Below, one piece after another: positions 1-5,557 of a stretch of 16,971 nt of DNA. A program made the position numbers and the translations under genes. Every line of letters begins with the position of its first letter. Position 1 is the stretch's first letter. The notes beneath the pieces were generated by a model that was given only the letters and a program-made list of their open reading frames with translations, had not been told where the DNA came from and did not search any database. Source of the stretch: an uncultured Campylobacter sp. (lineage in GTDB: Bacteria; Campylobacterota; Campylobacteria; Campylobacterales; Campylobacteraceae); the NCBI RefSeq assembly GCF_963526985.1, contig NZ_CAURPW010000021.1:1-16971 (forward strand), written 5' to 3'.

Positions 1-21
1 CTTGGTTAAAGTCTCTTTTGT

Positions 22-288
22 TTATTGTTCGCGCCTTTGGGTTAATTCCTCGTTTTCCTCTTTTAGCTCTTTGAGCTGTAATCTTAGCTCTTTTAGCTCG
101 TCGTTTAAAGCATCCACCATAACGCGCAAAGCTTCTTTTTTGTCTGTTACGTGAGCTAATGAGCAATAAAGCCCGTATGCTACGTCGTAAATGGCTCTAT
201 GCGATAAATTATCCGCTCCGCCCGCTCTTTCCATAATAAGCTTATTAAAGCCCTCTTTGCTGTCTCCTCTCGGCGTAAATAAAATCAT
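22..288 (-). CDS. Small hypothetical protein with C-terminal coiled coil
   Basis: This is an 88-aa protein I do not recognise. The N-terminal half (about 1-55) is mixed, with the segment HRAIYDVAYGLYCSLAHV looking like a buried helix. Residues from about 55 to the end are a charged, heptad-like Leu/Glu/Lys stretch (LKELRLQLKELKEENEEL) typical of a coiled coil, so it probably dimerises. The start is well supported: the minus strand has AAAGGAGG seven bases before ATG, and the ATG overlaps the stop of the upstream 80-aa gene as ATGA, so the two are translationally coupled. It is the second gene of a leftward unit fired from the divergent control region near 575. Real gene likely; function unknown. 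Confidence 0.75.
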   Translation of the reverse strand: MILFTPRGDSKEGFNKLIMERAGGADNLSHRAIYDVAYGLYCSLAHVTDKKEALRVMVDALNDELKELRLQLKELKEENEELTQRREQ

Positions 289-527
289 TTCTTTTCCTCC
301 TTTCTTTGTTCGGCTATTTTCTTATCTGCGTAATCTCGCACGGCTTGGGCTACGTCGTCGATCGCCACGCTTAGGAAATAAGACGCGTTTGCCATTACGG
401 CGGGATTAGGTCCTACGCCTTTTTGCAGATACGGCAAAGCATACACTAGCGTGCTGATGGCGTTTAGCGTGCTTGGTATCTCGTTGGTTAAGTCTAGCTC
501 GTCGGCTATGTCGAATGTTAATTGCAT
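285..527 (-). CDS. Small hypothetical protein, first gene of leftward operon
   Basis: An 80-aa acidic, largely helical protein of unknown function. The centre (about 22-60) is Ala/Val/Leu-rich and looks like two packed helices rather than a clear membrane segment; the C-terminus is a charged tail (KKIAEQRKEEKK). A strong SD (AAAGGAG) lies seven bases before the ATG at 527. A candidate -10 (TATAAT on the minus strand, 575-580) sits 48 bases upstream, flanked by repeated TACTTA-type operators. It is therefore the promoter-proximal gene of the unit that faces away from the HTH gene at 673, a layout in which the HTH protein would be expected to control it. No family assignment. Confidence 0.75.
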   Translation of the reverse strand: MQLTFDIADELDLTNEIPSTLNAISTLVYALPYLQKGVGPNPAVMANASYFLSVAIDDVAQAVRDYADKKIAEQRKEEKK

Positions 528-548
528 TGGGTCTCCTTTGTGGTAAGT

Positions 549-562
549 TACTTATTTAAGTA
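549..562. promoter_or_regulatory. Operator-like palindrome, site 1
   Basis: TACTTA-TT-TAAGTA is a perfect 6-bp inverted repeat with a 2-bp centre, just downstream of the leftward -10 box. It is the best copy of a motif seen three to four times in the divergent region. Confidence 0.6.
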
Positions 563-574
563 TTAATATCGCAT

Positions 575-580
575 ATTATA
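575..580 (-). promoter_or_regulatory. -10 box of leftward promoter
   Basis: ATTATA on the plus strand reads TATAAT on the minus strand, 48 bases before the ATG at 527. The operator-like palindrome at 549-562 covers the expected transcription start, and a related site (581-594) abuts the upstream side. Confidence 0.6.
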
Positions 581-594
581 CACTTAAATAAATA
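581..594. promoter_or_regulatory. Operator-like palindrome, site 2
   Basis: CACTTA-AA-TAAATA matches the site 1 inverted repeat with one change per arm and an AA centre. It abuts the leftward -10 box on its upstream side. Confidence 0.5.
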
Positions 595-612
595 TCTTGT
601 CAAGTCTTTAGA

Positions 613-626
613 TACTTATTTAAATA
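613..626. promoter_or_regulatory. Operator-like palindrome, site 3
   Basis: TACTTA-TT-TAAATA matches site 1 with a single change. It lies where the -35 region of the rightward promoter (TATAAT at 635-640) would be. A further half site (AATAAGTATT, 651-660) follows that -10 box. Confidence 0.55.
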
Positions 627-634
627 GTTTTTGG

Positions 635-640
635 TATAAT
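635..640 (+). promoter_or_regulatory. -10 box of rightward promoter (HTH gene)
   Basis: TATAAT in the context TTTTTGGTATAAT, 32 bases before the ATG at 673. A T-rich run replaces a -35 hexamer, as is usual in Campylobacter. Confidence 0.65.
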
Positions 641-672
641 TGCATAATCAAATAAGTATTAAAGGCTATGAA

Positions 673-897
673 ATGGATAAAAAAGGGTTTAATGAATTAC
701 TTAAACGCGCCAATCTCTCTAAAAAAGAGTTTGCCGAATTGGTCGGGGTTTTGCCAAGCTCGGTTAATAATTGGGGCGGTTCTCAAAATGTGCCGTATTG
801 GGTTGAGAGTTGGCTTATCAACTACATCAAGGCTGAAAATTTTGACAAGATGGGCGAAATGTTTAATAGCCTAGTGGATATTGTTAAAAAGCCTTAA
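673..897 (+). CDS. Small helix-turn-helix DNA-binding protein (probable repressor)
   Basis: A 74-aa protein with a Cro/phage-repressor-like HTH at about residues 16-36: LSKKEFAELVGVLPSSVNNW fits helix 2-turn-helix 3, with V25 in the turn and SSVNNW as recognition helix. The rest (WLINYIKAENFDKM and a short amphipathic tail) would serve dimerisation. I chose ATG 673 over the in-frame ATG at 640 because AAAGG lies seven bases before it and the earlier ATG overlaps the -10 box. It is transcribed away from the two small genes at 22-527, with repeated palindromic operators between, so autoregulation and control of the leftward operon are inferred. Similar tiny HTH proteins are common on Campylobacter mobile elements. 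Confidence 0.8.
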   Translation: MDKKGFNELLKRANLSKKEFAELVGVLPSSVNNWGGSQNVPYWVESWLINYIKAENFDKMGEMFNSLVDIVKKP

Positions 898-947
898 TGC
901 TGACGCGTAAATCCCCTTTAAATGCCACCGCTTTAAATCTCTCTGGT

Positions 948-1250
948 AGCTACCTAAGTTAAATTTACCCAGCTACCGGTATTTAATTCTCCCAGCTCCG
1001 ATCACGGCTCATAACTTCGATTTATTCAGGCTTTGCGGTCTATTTATTTACGGCTAAAATGCCGTATTCTGATCTCAACGCTTGGCGCAAAAAATGCGTT
1101 TAGCTCTATGAATTAAACTCACCTAGCTTTCAGCCTTGATTATCTCTCGTTTAGCTCTATGACTTTAATTCATACAGCTTGTAGGGTTTTCCCTTTTTTT
1201 GTGGTAAACCTCTCACGCCTAGCTTTAACGGGTCAAATATTCGGCTGGTT
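948..1250 (+). repeat. Iteron-like array, about 23-bp period
   Basis: NGCT cores begin at 948, 971, 994, 1006, 1029, 1052, 1079, 1102, 1125, 1153, 1176, 1221 and 1243. The steps are 23, 23, 12, 23, 23, 27, 23, 23, 28, 23, 45 and 22. The better units share an A/T middle and a pyrimidine-rich end: units at 948, 971, 1102 and 1153 all carry TTAA about 12 bases after AGCT. CGTTTAGCTCTATGA is repeated exactly at 1097-1111 and 1148-1162. About two helical turns per step is typical of Rep-binding iterons. Confidence 0.55.
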
Positions 1251-1265
1251 GGTTTTCCTCTTTTT

Positions 1266-1274
1266 TGTGGATAA
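1266..1274 (-). promoter_or_regulatory. DnaA box
   Basis: TGTGGATAA on the plus strand is TTATCCACA on the minus strand, a perfect E. coli-type DnaA box. It lies 23 bases after the last GCT core of the array. A related T-run plus TGTGGTAAA occurs at 1194-1208. Confidence 0.55.
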
Positions 1275-1606
1275 CCCCTTTTTCAGATTTTCTTGAATAA
1301 ATGCGTTTCTCTTTTTTTGAGAAATCCAAAAAGGACGGATTGAATACCCCGCCCTCTATCTCAGGGGGGTGTCGGTAGTGGCTACGCCCTTTTACTTTGT
1401 GCCTATGGGCTAGATTAAATCTATGTCATAAGCAGGCGTTGAGGTTATTCGTTCCCCCATTTTTGGCGAATGATGATTTTTAAGGCTCGGCTCGTTGCCT
1501 TACTTTTAAGGAGACGGACAAAGCTCGCATTTAAGGGCATTGCTACGTAAGTCCAAAATTAAGCGCACGCACTGAGCTAAAAAGCTTTTGACCGCGTCAA
1601 GTTGTC

Positions 1607-1628
1607 CGCCCTCCGCCCTTGGAGGGCG
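1607..1628. repeat. GC-rich hairpin
   Basis: CGCCCTCC (1607-1614) pairs perfectly with GGAGGGCG (1621-1628) around a 6-base loop. It is the strongest stem in the gene-free stretch and has no T-run on either side, so it is unlikely to be a simple terminator. Confidence 0.55.
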
Positions 1629-1899
1629 TATGCTCTACTCAAAAATAATCTCATCGCTTTTAAACACAAAATAAAGCCCGCTATTTGATTTTAACTTTTT
1701 TTGATATCTTTGTATGTCTTTTTATTCAGTATTCAAAATCAAGCCGTTTGAGTTTGACTACGGAGCATTATTCGGACTGGGCTAAATTTTCTTTGTCCGA
1801 CTGATTTATTTTGATTTATTCTCGCTTTGAAATCGAGGTGTGTTTTTTGCCTTTAAAGGTAGGGATGAGGTCTTAATCTTGTTTTTTCTTAAAGCTCAG

Positions 1900-2172
1900 T
1901 TTTTTCAGTTTTTTAAAAAGGTTAAAAAACTCAGAGGCACGTATTTTAGGGGCTTAGAGCGTTATTTTTTTTCAGTTTTTTAGTTTTTTAACGTATGCGA
2001 AACTCTACCTAAAAAACAGAAACAAGCCGATAAAAAGAGAAAAAATACAAAAAAGACTAAAATTTAAAAAACAGAAATAAAAAGCCTCGCAAAGCCCGTA
2101 ATAGCAAGGTGTTTGAGTTTTTTAAGTCCGTTAAAAAACAGGAAAAAACAGAAAAAAACTAAAAAACAGAAA
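1900..2172. repeat. A/T-rich repeat cluster (AAAAAAC-W-GAAA motif and hairpins)
   Basis: AAAAAACAGAAA occurs at 2011, 2066, 2143 and 2161, with a near copy (AAAAAACAGGAA) at 2133. The inverted version TTTTTTCAGTTTTTT occurs at 1900-1914 and again within 1965-1981. Two perfect inverted repeats are embedded: AGTTTTTTAA/TTAAAAAACT (1907-1916 and 1922-1931, 5-base loop) and GTTTTTTAA/TTAAAAAAC (2117-2125 and 2131-2139, 5-base loop). This looks like a second protein-binding or unwinding module of the proposed origin. Confidence 0.55.
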
Positions 2173-2259
2173 TATGGAGATAAATACGTATAAAAATATA
2201 AATAAATATAAAAATTTATTTATTTATGTGTTTGTTCGTCTATGTATTTTTATGAAGGC

Positions 2260-2289
2260 AGGGCTTTACCTCTTTATAGGTTTAGCCCT
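2260..2289 (-). terminator. Hairpin just after the helicase stop
   Basis: AGGGCT and AGCCCT, then ACCT and AGGT, form a two-part stem interrupted by a TT/TT internal loop, with a 6-base loop at 2272-2277. It starts eight bases past the helicase stop on the minus strand. There is no good U-tract after it, so termination is plausible but not certain. Confidence 0.45.
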
Positions 2290-2296
2290 TTAGTGG

Positions 2297-3484
2297 TTAC
2301 TCTTTAAATTCGTATGCTTCCGCCGCATTGTATGGCGTAGGATTTATCGCATTGCTATCCGTTCCTATGGGTTTGTAGATGTTCGAGTTTTTAGCCCCTT
2401 TGATGATGATGTATTCTTTTTCGTCATATCGTTTTAGAAACTCCCACAAGGCATTATTCGACAATACCTCTACGGCTTGCGCTTTGGCTAGGCTTTTTAT
2501 CTCTCTAGCCAGATCGCTTTGGATTATCCCCATACGATTATCTTTGATGATTTGTAGAGCAAGCTCGAGCGTGTATCTCTCCTTATCGGTTAGGGCATAT
2601 TTGTAATAATCAGCCTGCACTAGCTTAAAATCAGCCCCGTTGATAATAAAGGCTTTATGCTCAGCGCCGTTTCTTGCTTTGGTGGGCTTTAGCGTTACGG
2701 CCAGCTTGCCCTCGCTTTTGTCCTGGTCGGTGGTTTTGTTGGATAGAAAATATGCGGTATCTACGCTATCGATAAAGGCTGTCGCGCCTTTGTAAGCTTC
2801 GTTGTTCTCATCGGGATTTTTGCTTTGCTTGGGTTGGTGGTGCAAAAATATTACGGTAGCCCCATTGTCTCTAAACGCCTTTAGGCTGTTGAGGTATGGC
2901 ATTACTACGCTGTCGCTTCCTAAGTCTCCTTTGATGAAATCTCGTATGCTATCAATGATAACTAGCGTTCCTTTTAGTTCATTTGGCGTAAGGTTCTCGG
3001 CTAGGTCGCTTAATACGCTGTATCGATCTATCGACTGCCCCTCGCTGTTTTGTTTAAAGAGCGGGTAGTATTCTATTTTTGAGTAGGTTTTTAATATTTC
3101 ATCTACACGCCTACGTTTTAGCGTGGTGTAACCGTTGTCGCCGTCTAAATAGATAAGTCTGCTTATTTTTTGAGCATCCAAGAGCCACACGCCTAAAACT
3201 AGAGCTAAAAAGCTCTTGCCGCTTCCTCCGGTGGCGTATATCGTCGTTATGCTTTGCTCCATTAAAAAATCGTCTATGAGCCAAACGGGGTTAAAGTTCG
3301 CTATCTCATCGGGATAAATCCTAAATTCCGATAAAGAGTTAAAATTTAGCTTTATTTTGCCTTTCTTTTTTACCTCATCGCTTTTTCTCATATCCGGCTT
3401 TATTGAAGTATTCTCATATACCGGCAGCGCTTTGGGTGCGTTAATGAAGTCGTCGTCTGAAAAATTTAATAATCCGCCGTTCAT
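2297..3484 (-). CDS. RepA-type hexameric helicase / AAA_25 ATPase
   Basis: A 395-aa protein of the RepA/DnaB-like RecA-fold ATPase group found on plasmids and satellites, expected to unwind DNA at the element's origin. Walker A is at about 86-91 (GGSGKS) in the context IYATGGSGKSFLAL. A strand ending in LDGDN is at about 112-117. Walker B is at 174-178 (LVIIDS), and the FLHHQPK motif at about 213-219 matches the RepA His-sensor region. Residues from about 300 to the end look like a C-terminal winged helix. The ATG lies two bases after the Toprim gene's stop, with GAGGG seven to eight bases before it, so it belongs to the replication operon. It is the last gene of that operon, followed by a hairpin and then the origin-like stretch. 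The family call is solid; the origin role is inferred from position. Confidence 0.88.
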   Translation of the reverse strand: MNGGLLNFSDDDFINAPKALPVYENTSIKPDMRKSDEVKKKGKIKLNFNSLSEFRIYPDEIANFNPVWLIDDFLMEQSITTIYATGGSGKSFLALVLGVWLLDAQKISRLIYLDGDNGYTTLKRRRVDEILKTYSKIEYYPLFKQNSEGQSIDRYSVLSDLAENLTPNELKGTLVIIDSIRDFIKGDLGSDSVVMPYLNSLKAFRDNGATVIFLHHQPKQSKNPDENNEAYKGATAFIDSVDTAYFLSNKTTDQDKSEGKLAVTLKPTKARNGAEHKAFIINGADFKLVQADYYKYALTDKERYTLELALQIIKDNRMGIIQSDLAREIKSLAKAQAVEVLSNNALWEFLKRYDEKEYIIIKGAKNSNIYKPIGTDSNAINPTPYNAAEAYEFKE

Positions 3485-3486
3485 TT

Positions 3487-4215
3487 TTAAACCCTCTCTT
3501 GTCTTGCTTTGATTTCGTTTTGCAACGCTTTTAAAAGCTCTTTGTGGTTATACTTGCTTGAGAGCTCCACGATTAAATCCCTTAGGTCATATCCTTTGGG
3601 CCTGTCTTTAAACCTGACCTGGTAAAGATCGCCCCCTATGACCGGATAAAGAGCATTAAAGCCGTTTTGACTAGGCTCGTCATTATCTACGAAACAAATT
3701 ACGCGCTTACCTTTCAGCCCTTCTAAAATTTCGTCTTTTAAAGGGCTATACTCGAATTTGGATATTTCGCCCGCATTTTGAAAGCAAACGTAAGAGGCTT
3801 TTAGTATCTCAAATAGTCCGACCTCGCCTATACCCTCGGCTATGAATACTACGTCATCGGACCTATTAAAGCGATGAGGTATGAAGCCATTATTTGACCC
3901 TTTGGCTCTTATCCACTTTTTACCCTCGACAATATTACCGGCTTCGTCTCTTAGTCGTCTTGTGGCTATGGCTTGCGTTTTATCGCCGCTTTTTAAAATG
4001 ATCGCCAGGCTTTGGTGTTTCGTGTTATAGCCTAGACATTCAATATCTCTTAGCTTTGCGTTGCACGCTCTTAGAAAATTGCACGGATAAAGATCATAAA
4101 TATATTGATTAAGGTCTATGCTATCCTTTACCTCGCTCGCTTCCTGGTAACCCTCGCACGGCGCTAAATTTGGCTTACTCAAAGCTACGTTTTTAAAATC
4201 CTCGATTGATTTCAT
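3487..4215 (-). CDS. Toprim-domain primase-like protein
   Basis: A 242-aa protein whose C-terminal half is a Toprim domain: E127 in FIAEGIGEVGLFEIL is the catalytic Glu motif, and FVDNDEPSQNGFNAL (D177, D179) is the DxD metal-binding motif. The KGYDLRDLI segment at about 207-215 closes the domain as in phage and plasmid primases. The N-terminal 120 residues match the region that precedes Toprim in element-encoded primases. No zinc-finger is present here; a CHC2-like domain is encoded separately upstream (4576-4905), so the primase appears split. Its ATG overlaps the stop of the preceding ORF as ATGA, and the helicase follows after two bases, so stoichiometric coupled expression is likely. It probably makes RNA primers for element replication, though Toprim alone does not prove primase activity. 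Confidence 0.82.
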   Translation of the reverse strand: MKSIEDFKNVALSKPNLAPCEGYQEASEVKDSIDLNQYIYDLYPCNFLRACNAKLRDIECLGYNTKHQSLAIILKSGDKTQAIATRRLRDEAGNIVEGKKWIRAKGSNNGFIPHRFNRSDDVVFIAEGIGEVGLFEILKASYVCFQNAGEISKFEYSPLKDEILEGLKGKRVICFVDNDEPSQNGFNALYPVIGGDLYQVRFKDRPKGYDLRDLIVELSSKYNHKELLKALQNEIKARQERV

Positions 4216-4541
4216 TTCTCAGCCTTTAGTCTTTTGTAAAGCGGTTCGTAATGAGCTCCCAAAAAATTATTTAGCATTGTTTGCGCTAGCTTCAAATTTC
4301 CGGTTAATAGCTCTCTGTTGCTCTCTATGTTTTTTAGTTCGTCTTGCGTTAATGGCTGGTAGCCGCTCGTGCCTTTTAGCCGGCTATTTTCCTCTATGGT
4401 CGCATCGGTTACCATATCCACTAACTGCTTTTGAGTTTCCAGCTCTTGTAAAAACTCGATACTCTTAAAAATGAAATCTCTAAATATGTCCTCTTTGTCG
4501 TTCGTAAAAATAAATTTTGCCGTCTCTTTGGCTTTGGCCAC
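4212..4541 (-). CDS. Hypothetical protein downstream of 11-bp repeat; start uncertain
   Basis: A 109-aa, largely helical protein with no family I recognise (for example FRDFIFKSIEFLQELETQK and LLTGNLKLAQTMLNNFLGAH). The annotated start is GTG 4541, but no SD precedes it. The same frame stays open upstream through the 11-bp tandem repeat back to 4635. A much better start, ATG-ATG at 4641 with AGGAG just before it, reads into the repeat but is out of this frame with the present four copies. Five copies, or two, would give one ORF from 4641 to 4212 (146 or 135 aa). Its stop overlaps the Toprim start as ATGA. So this gene is either off, poorly started, or expressed only in repeat-number variants. 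Confidence 0.6.
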   Translation of the reverse strand: MAKAKETAKFIFTNDKEDIFRDFIFKSIEFLQELETQKQLVDMVTDATIEENSRLKGTSGYQPLTQDELKNIESNRELLTGNLKLAQTMLNNFLGAHYEPLYKRLKAEK

Positions 4542-4575
4542 GTCTATTTTTACAAGCTCGGTTAATCCGTATTCA

Positions 4576-4905
4576 TTAGCTCCGGTATCTATTATCTTTT
4601 GTATATCTTTTGTATATCTTTTGTATATCTTTTGTCATCATTCCGCTCCTAAAGCATATTTGACTTGTTTGTAGGGCTTCTGCTTTCGAGTAGCCTACAA
4701 TCTCGTTTAAAAAGGCGAATACGTCGCCGCTGAATGTTCCGCCGAAGTCTTTTATGTAGCCGTCTTTATCTATCGACGCGCTAGGCGTTCTCTCGTCTCT
4801 AATCTTAAATTTGTAAGCCCTGTCTATGCTGTAACCGCAATTTATGATTATGCTTGCTACGGCGTCGCGGTTTAGATAAGGCTTTAGCTCCTCATATTTT
4901 GACAT
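4576..4905 (-). CDS. CHC2-like primase N-terminal domain lacking zinc cysteines; probable late frameshift
   Basis: A 109-aa ORF. Residues 33-66 follow the DnaG CHC2 zinc-ribbon pattern: FKIRDERTPSASIDKDGYI then KDFGGTFSGDVFAFL corresponds to the family's F-H-x-E-K-T-P-S-F and G-G-D-x-I-x-F-L elements, yet every metal-binding Cys/His is replaced. I start it at ATG 4905, where GAGG lies eight bases upstream, giving a 14-base overlap with the preceding gene. After GYSKAEAL (residues 71-78) the current frame reads an unconvincing QTSQICFRSG and then runs into the 11-bp repeat. If the base at 4671 is skipped, the frame becomes KQVKYALGAE and ends in TGA-TGA, overlapping the downstream ATG-ATG in the ATGA manner seen elsewhere in this operon. 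So the true C-terminus is probably near 4638. Confidence 0.65.
   Translation of the reverse strand: MSKYEELKPYLNRDAVASIIINCGYSIDRAYKFKIRDERTPSASIDKDGYIKDFGGTFSGDVFAFLNEIVGYSKAEALQTSQICFRSGMMTKDIQKIYKRYTKDNRYRS
4593..4635. repeat. 11-bp tandem repeat, four copies
   Basis: TATCTTTTGTA is repeated head to tail at 4593-4603, 4604-4614, 4615-4625 and 4626-4635 (the last copy lacks its final base). Eleven is not a multiple of three, so each gain or loss changes the frame. The minus strand reads it directly after an SD-ATG, as KDIQKIYKRYT. Confidence 0.9.
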
Positions 4906-5176
4906 CTTGCACCTCATCGACATACTCGGCTATCGCTTCGGCTACTTTGTAGGCGTTTAAATACGCCTGCGCCTTTTTGCGATCTTTGATAAACCTCATC
5001 TTGCAGTTAGTGCCGTTGGCTCTTGTGTGCGGTCTGCTACCGCTTATGCCTAGCTTCTCGAGTTCTACGAAGTATTGATTAGAGTTGCTTATATGAGCTA
5101 CGTCTGAGGCTGTTACCTCGCCCCGGTCCAGCATTATCCTTACCAGGATTTGCTTATTCGTGCGCGCCTGTCTCAT
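4892..5176 (-). CDS. Small winged-helix DNA-binding protein
   Basis: A 94-aa protein starting at ATG 5176, preferred over the ATG at 5191 because GGAG lies seven bases before it. Residues about 8-60 (KQILVRIMLDRGEVTASDVAHI then an ELEKLGISGSR segment) fit the short winged-helix fold seen in phage and satellite control proteins: a leading helix, a TASDV helix-turn-helix, then a basic wing (SRPHTRANG). The C-terminal third is an Ala-rich helix. It overlaps the AlpA-like gene by 23 bases and the CHC2-like gene by 14 bases, so it is in the same operon. It could be a regulator or an initiator that binds the iteron-like repeats; nothing in the sequence decides between these. Confidence 0.65.
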   Translation of the reverse strand: MRQARTNKQILVRIMLDRGEVTASDVAHISNSNQYFVELEKLGISGSRPHTRANGTNCKMRFIKDRKKAQAYLNAYKVAEAIAEYVDEVQDVKI

Positions 5177-5372
5177 TGTCTCGCTCCGCATTCTTGCCGT
5201 TAAAGAATTGATCGCACTCTAAAGCATCAAATAGGGTTACTCTCTCACCCACCTTTACAGGCTTTAGGTATCCTTTTTTAGTGTAATTCCAGATCGTGCT
5301 TTGGCTTACTCCGTAAATCTTTGCCACCTCATAAGCTCTTAGCTTTTTTCTTTCGTGTGTAGTTTGTTGCAT
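5154..5372 (-). CDS. AlpA/excisionase-like HTH regulator
   Basis: A 72-aa protein with a MerR-like N-terminal helix-turn-helix: RAYEVAKIYGVSQSTIWNYT at about 12-31, followed by the wing KKGYLKPVKVGERVTLFDAL. This is the classic HTH_17/AlpA layout. In P4-type elements, AlpA-family proteins activate int or act as excision factors. It is the first gene of the leftward replication operon; SD AAAGG precedes ATG 5372 by nine bases. The 5373-5557 spacer upstream should carry its promoter, but no convincing -35/-10 pair stands out. The repeated GGAACA sites beyond the integrase (7695-7794) are candidate targets, by inference only. Confidence 0.8.
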   Translation of the reverse strand: MQQTTHERKKLRAYEVAKIYGVSQSTIWNYTKKGYLKPVKVGERVTLFDALECDQFFNGKNAERDNETGAHE

Positions 5373-5526
5373 TGTATTGACCTTTATTTGTTTTTATTCA
5401 AGCTTGATGAGGGTATTGTTGCATAAATTAAATTTTTAGCATAACGATAAAATGGCGTTTTTTGGGTGGGTTTTGAGGTAATTAAAGTATTAAAAAGCTA
5501 TTGGCTTTTGATGTCAAAATCTATTA

Positions 5527-5544
5527 AAAAAATAGCTATTTTTT
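5527..5544. repeat. 18-bp perfect palindrome
   Basis: AAAAAATAGCTATTTTTT has no loop bases. It lies 13 bases beyond the stop of the 286-aa gene and upstream of the AlpA-like gene. It may be a weak terminator for the int operon or an operator for the replication operon. A second small inverted repeat, AAAAGC/GCTTTT, is at 5493-5509. Confidence 0.6.
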
Positions 5545-5557
5545 GCTAAAGATTATT

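Larger units (their letters stand above)
898..2296. other. 1.4-kb gene-free stretch with origin-like architecture
   Basis: No ORF with a start codon and SD is visible on either strand. The stretch holds, left to right: a roughly 23-bp-periodic GCT-cored array (948-1250), a perfect DnaA box (1266-1274), several hairpins (1306-1324, 1481-1502, 1607-1628), an A/T-rich zone with repeated AAAAAAC(A/T)GAAA motifs and two perfect TTAAAAAAC hairpins (1900-2172), and a nearly pure A/T run (about 2186-2229). It lies immediately downstream of the helicase gene. Iterons, a DnaA box and an A/T-rich unwinding element next to replication genes are the usual parts of a replicon origin, so an origin is my inference. 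A structured RNA or a DNA-packaging site cannot be excluded. Confidence 0.55.

Noticed and set aside
640..672. Upstream ATG at 640 for the HTH gene
   Set aside because: It lies on the last base of the -10 box and has no SD. ATG 673 has AAAGG at proper spacing.
948..1250. CRISPR-like array
   Set aside because: The spacing is regular, but only a 4-base core recurs and unit bodies are degenerate. There are no identical 25-35-base repeats and no cas genes.
1225..1425. Minus-strand open frame of 66 codons in the gene-free stretch
   Set aside because: It has no ATG, GTG or TTG start with an SD and no recognisable motif. Open length alone is not convincing at this base composition.
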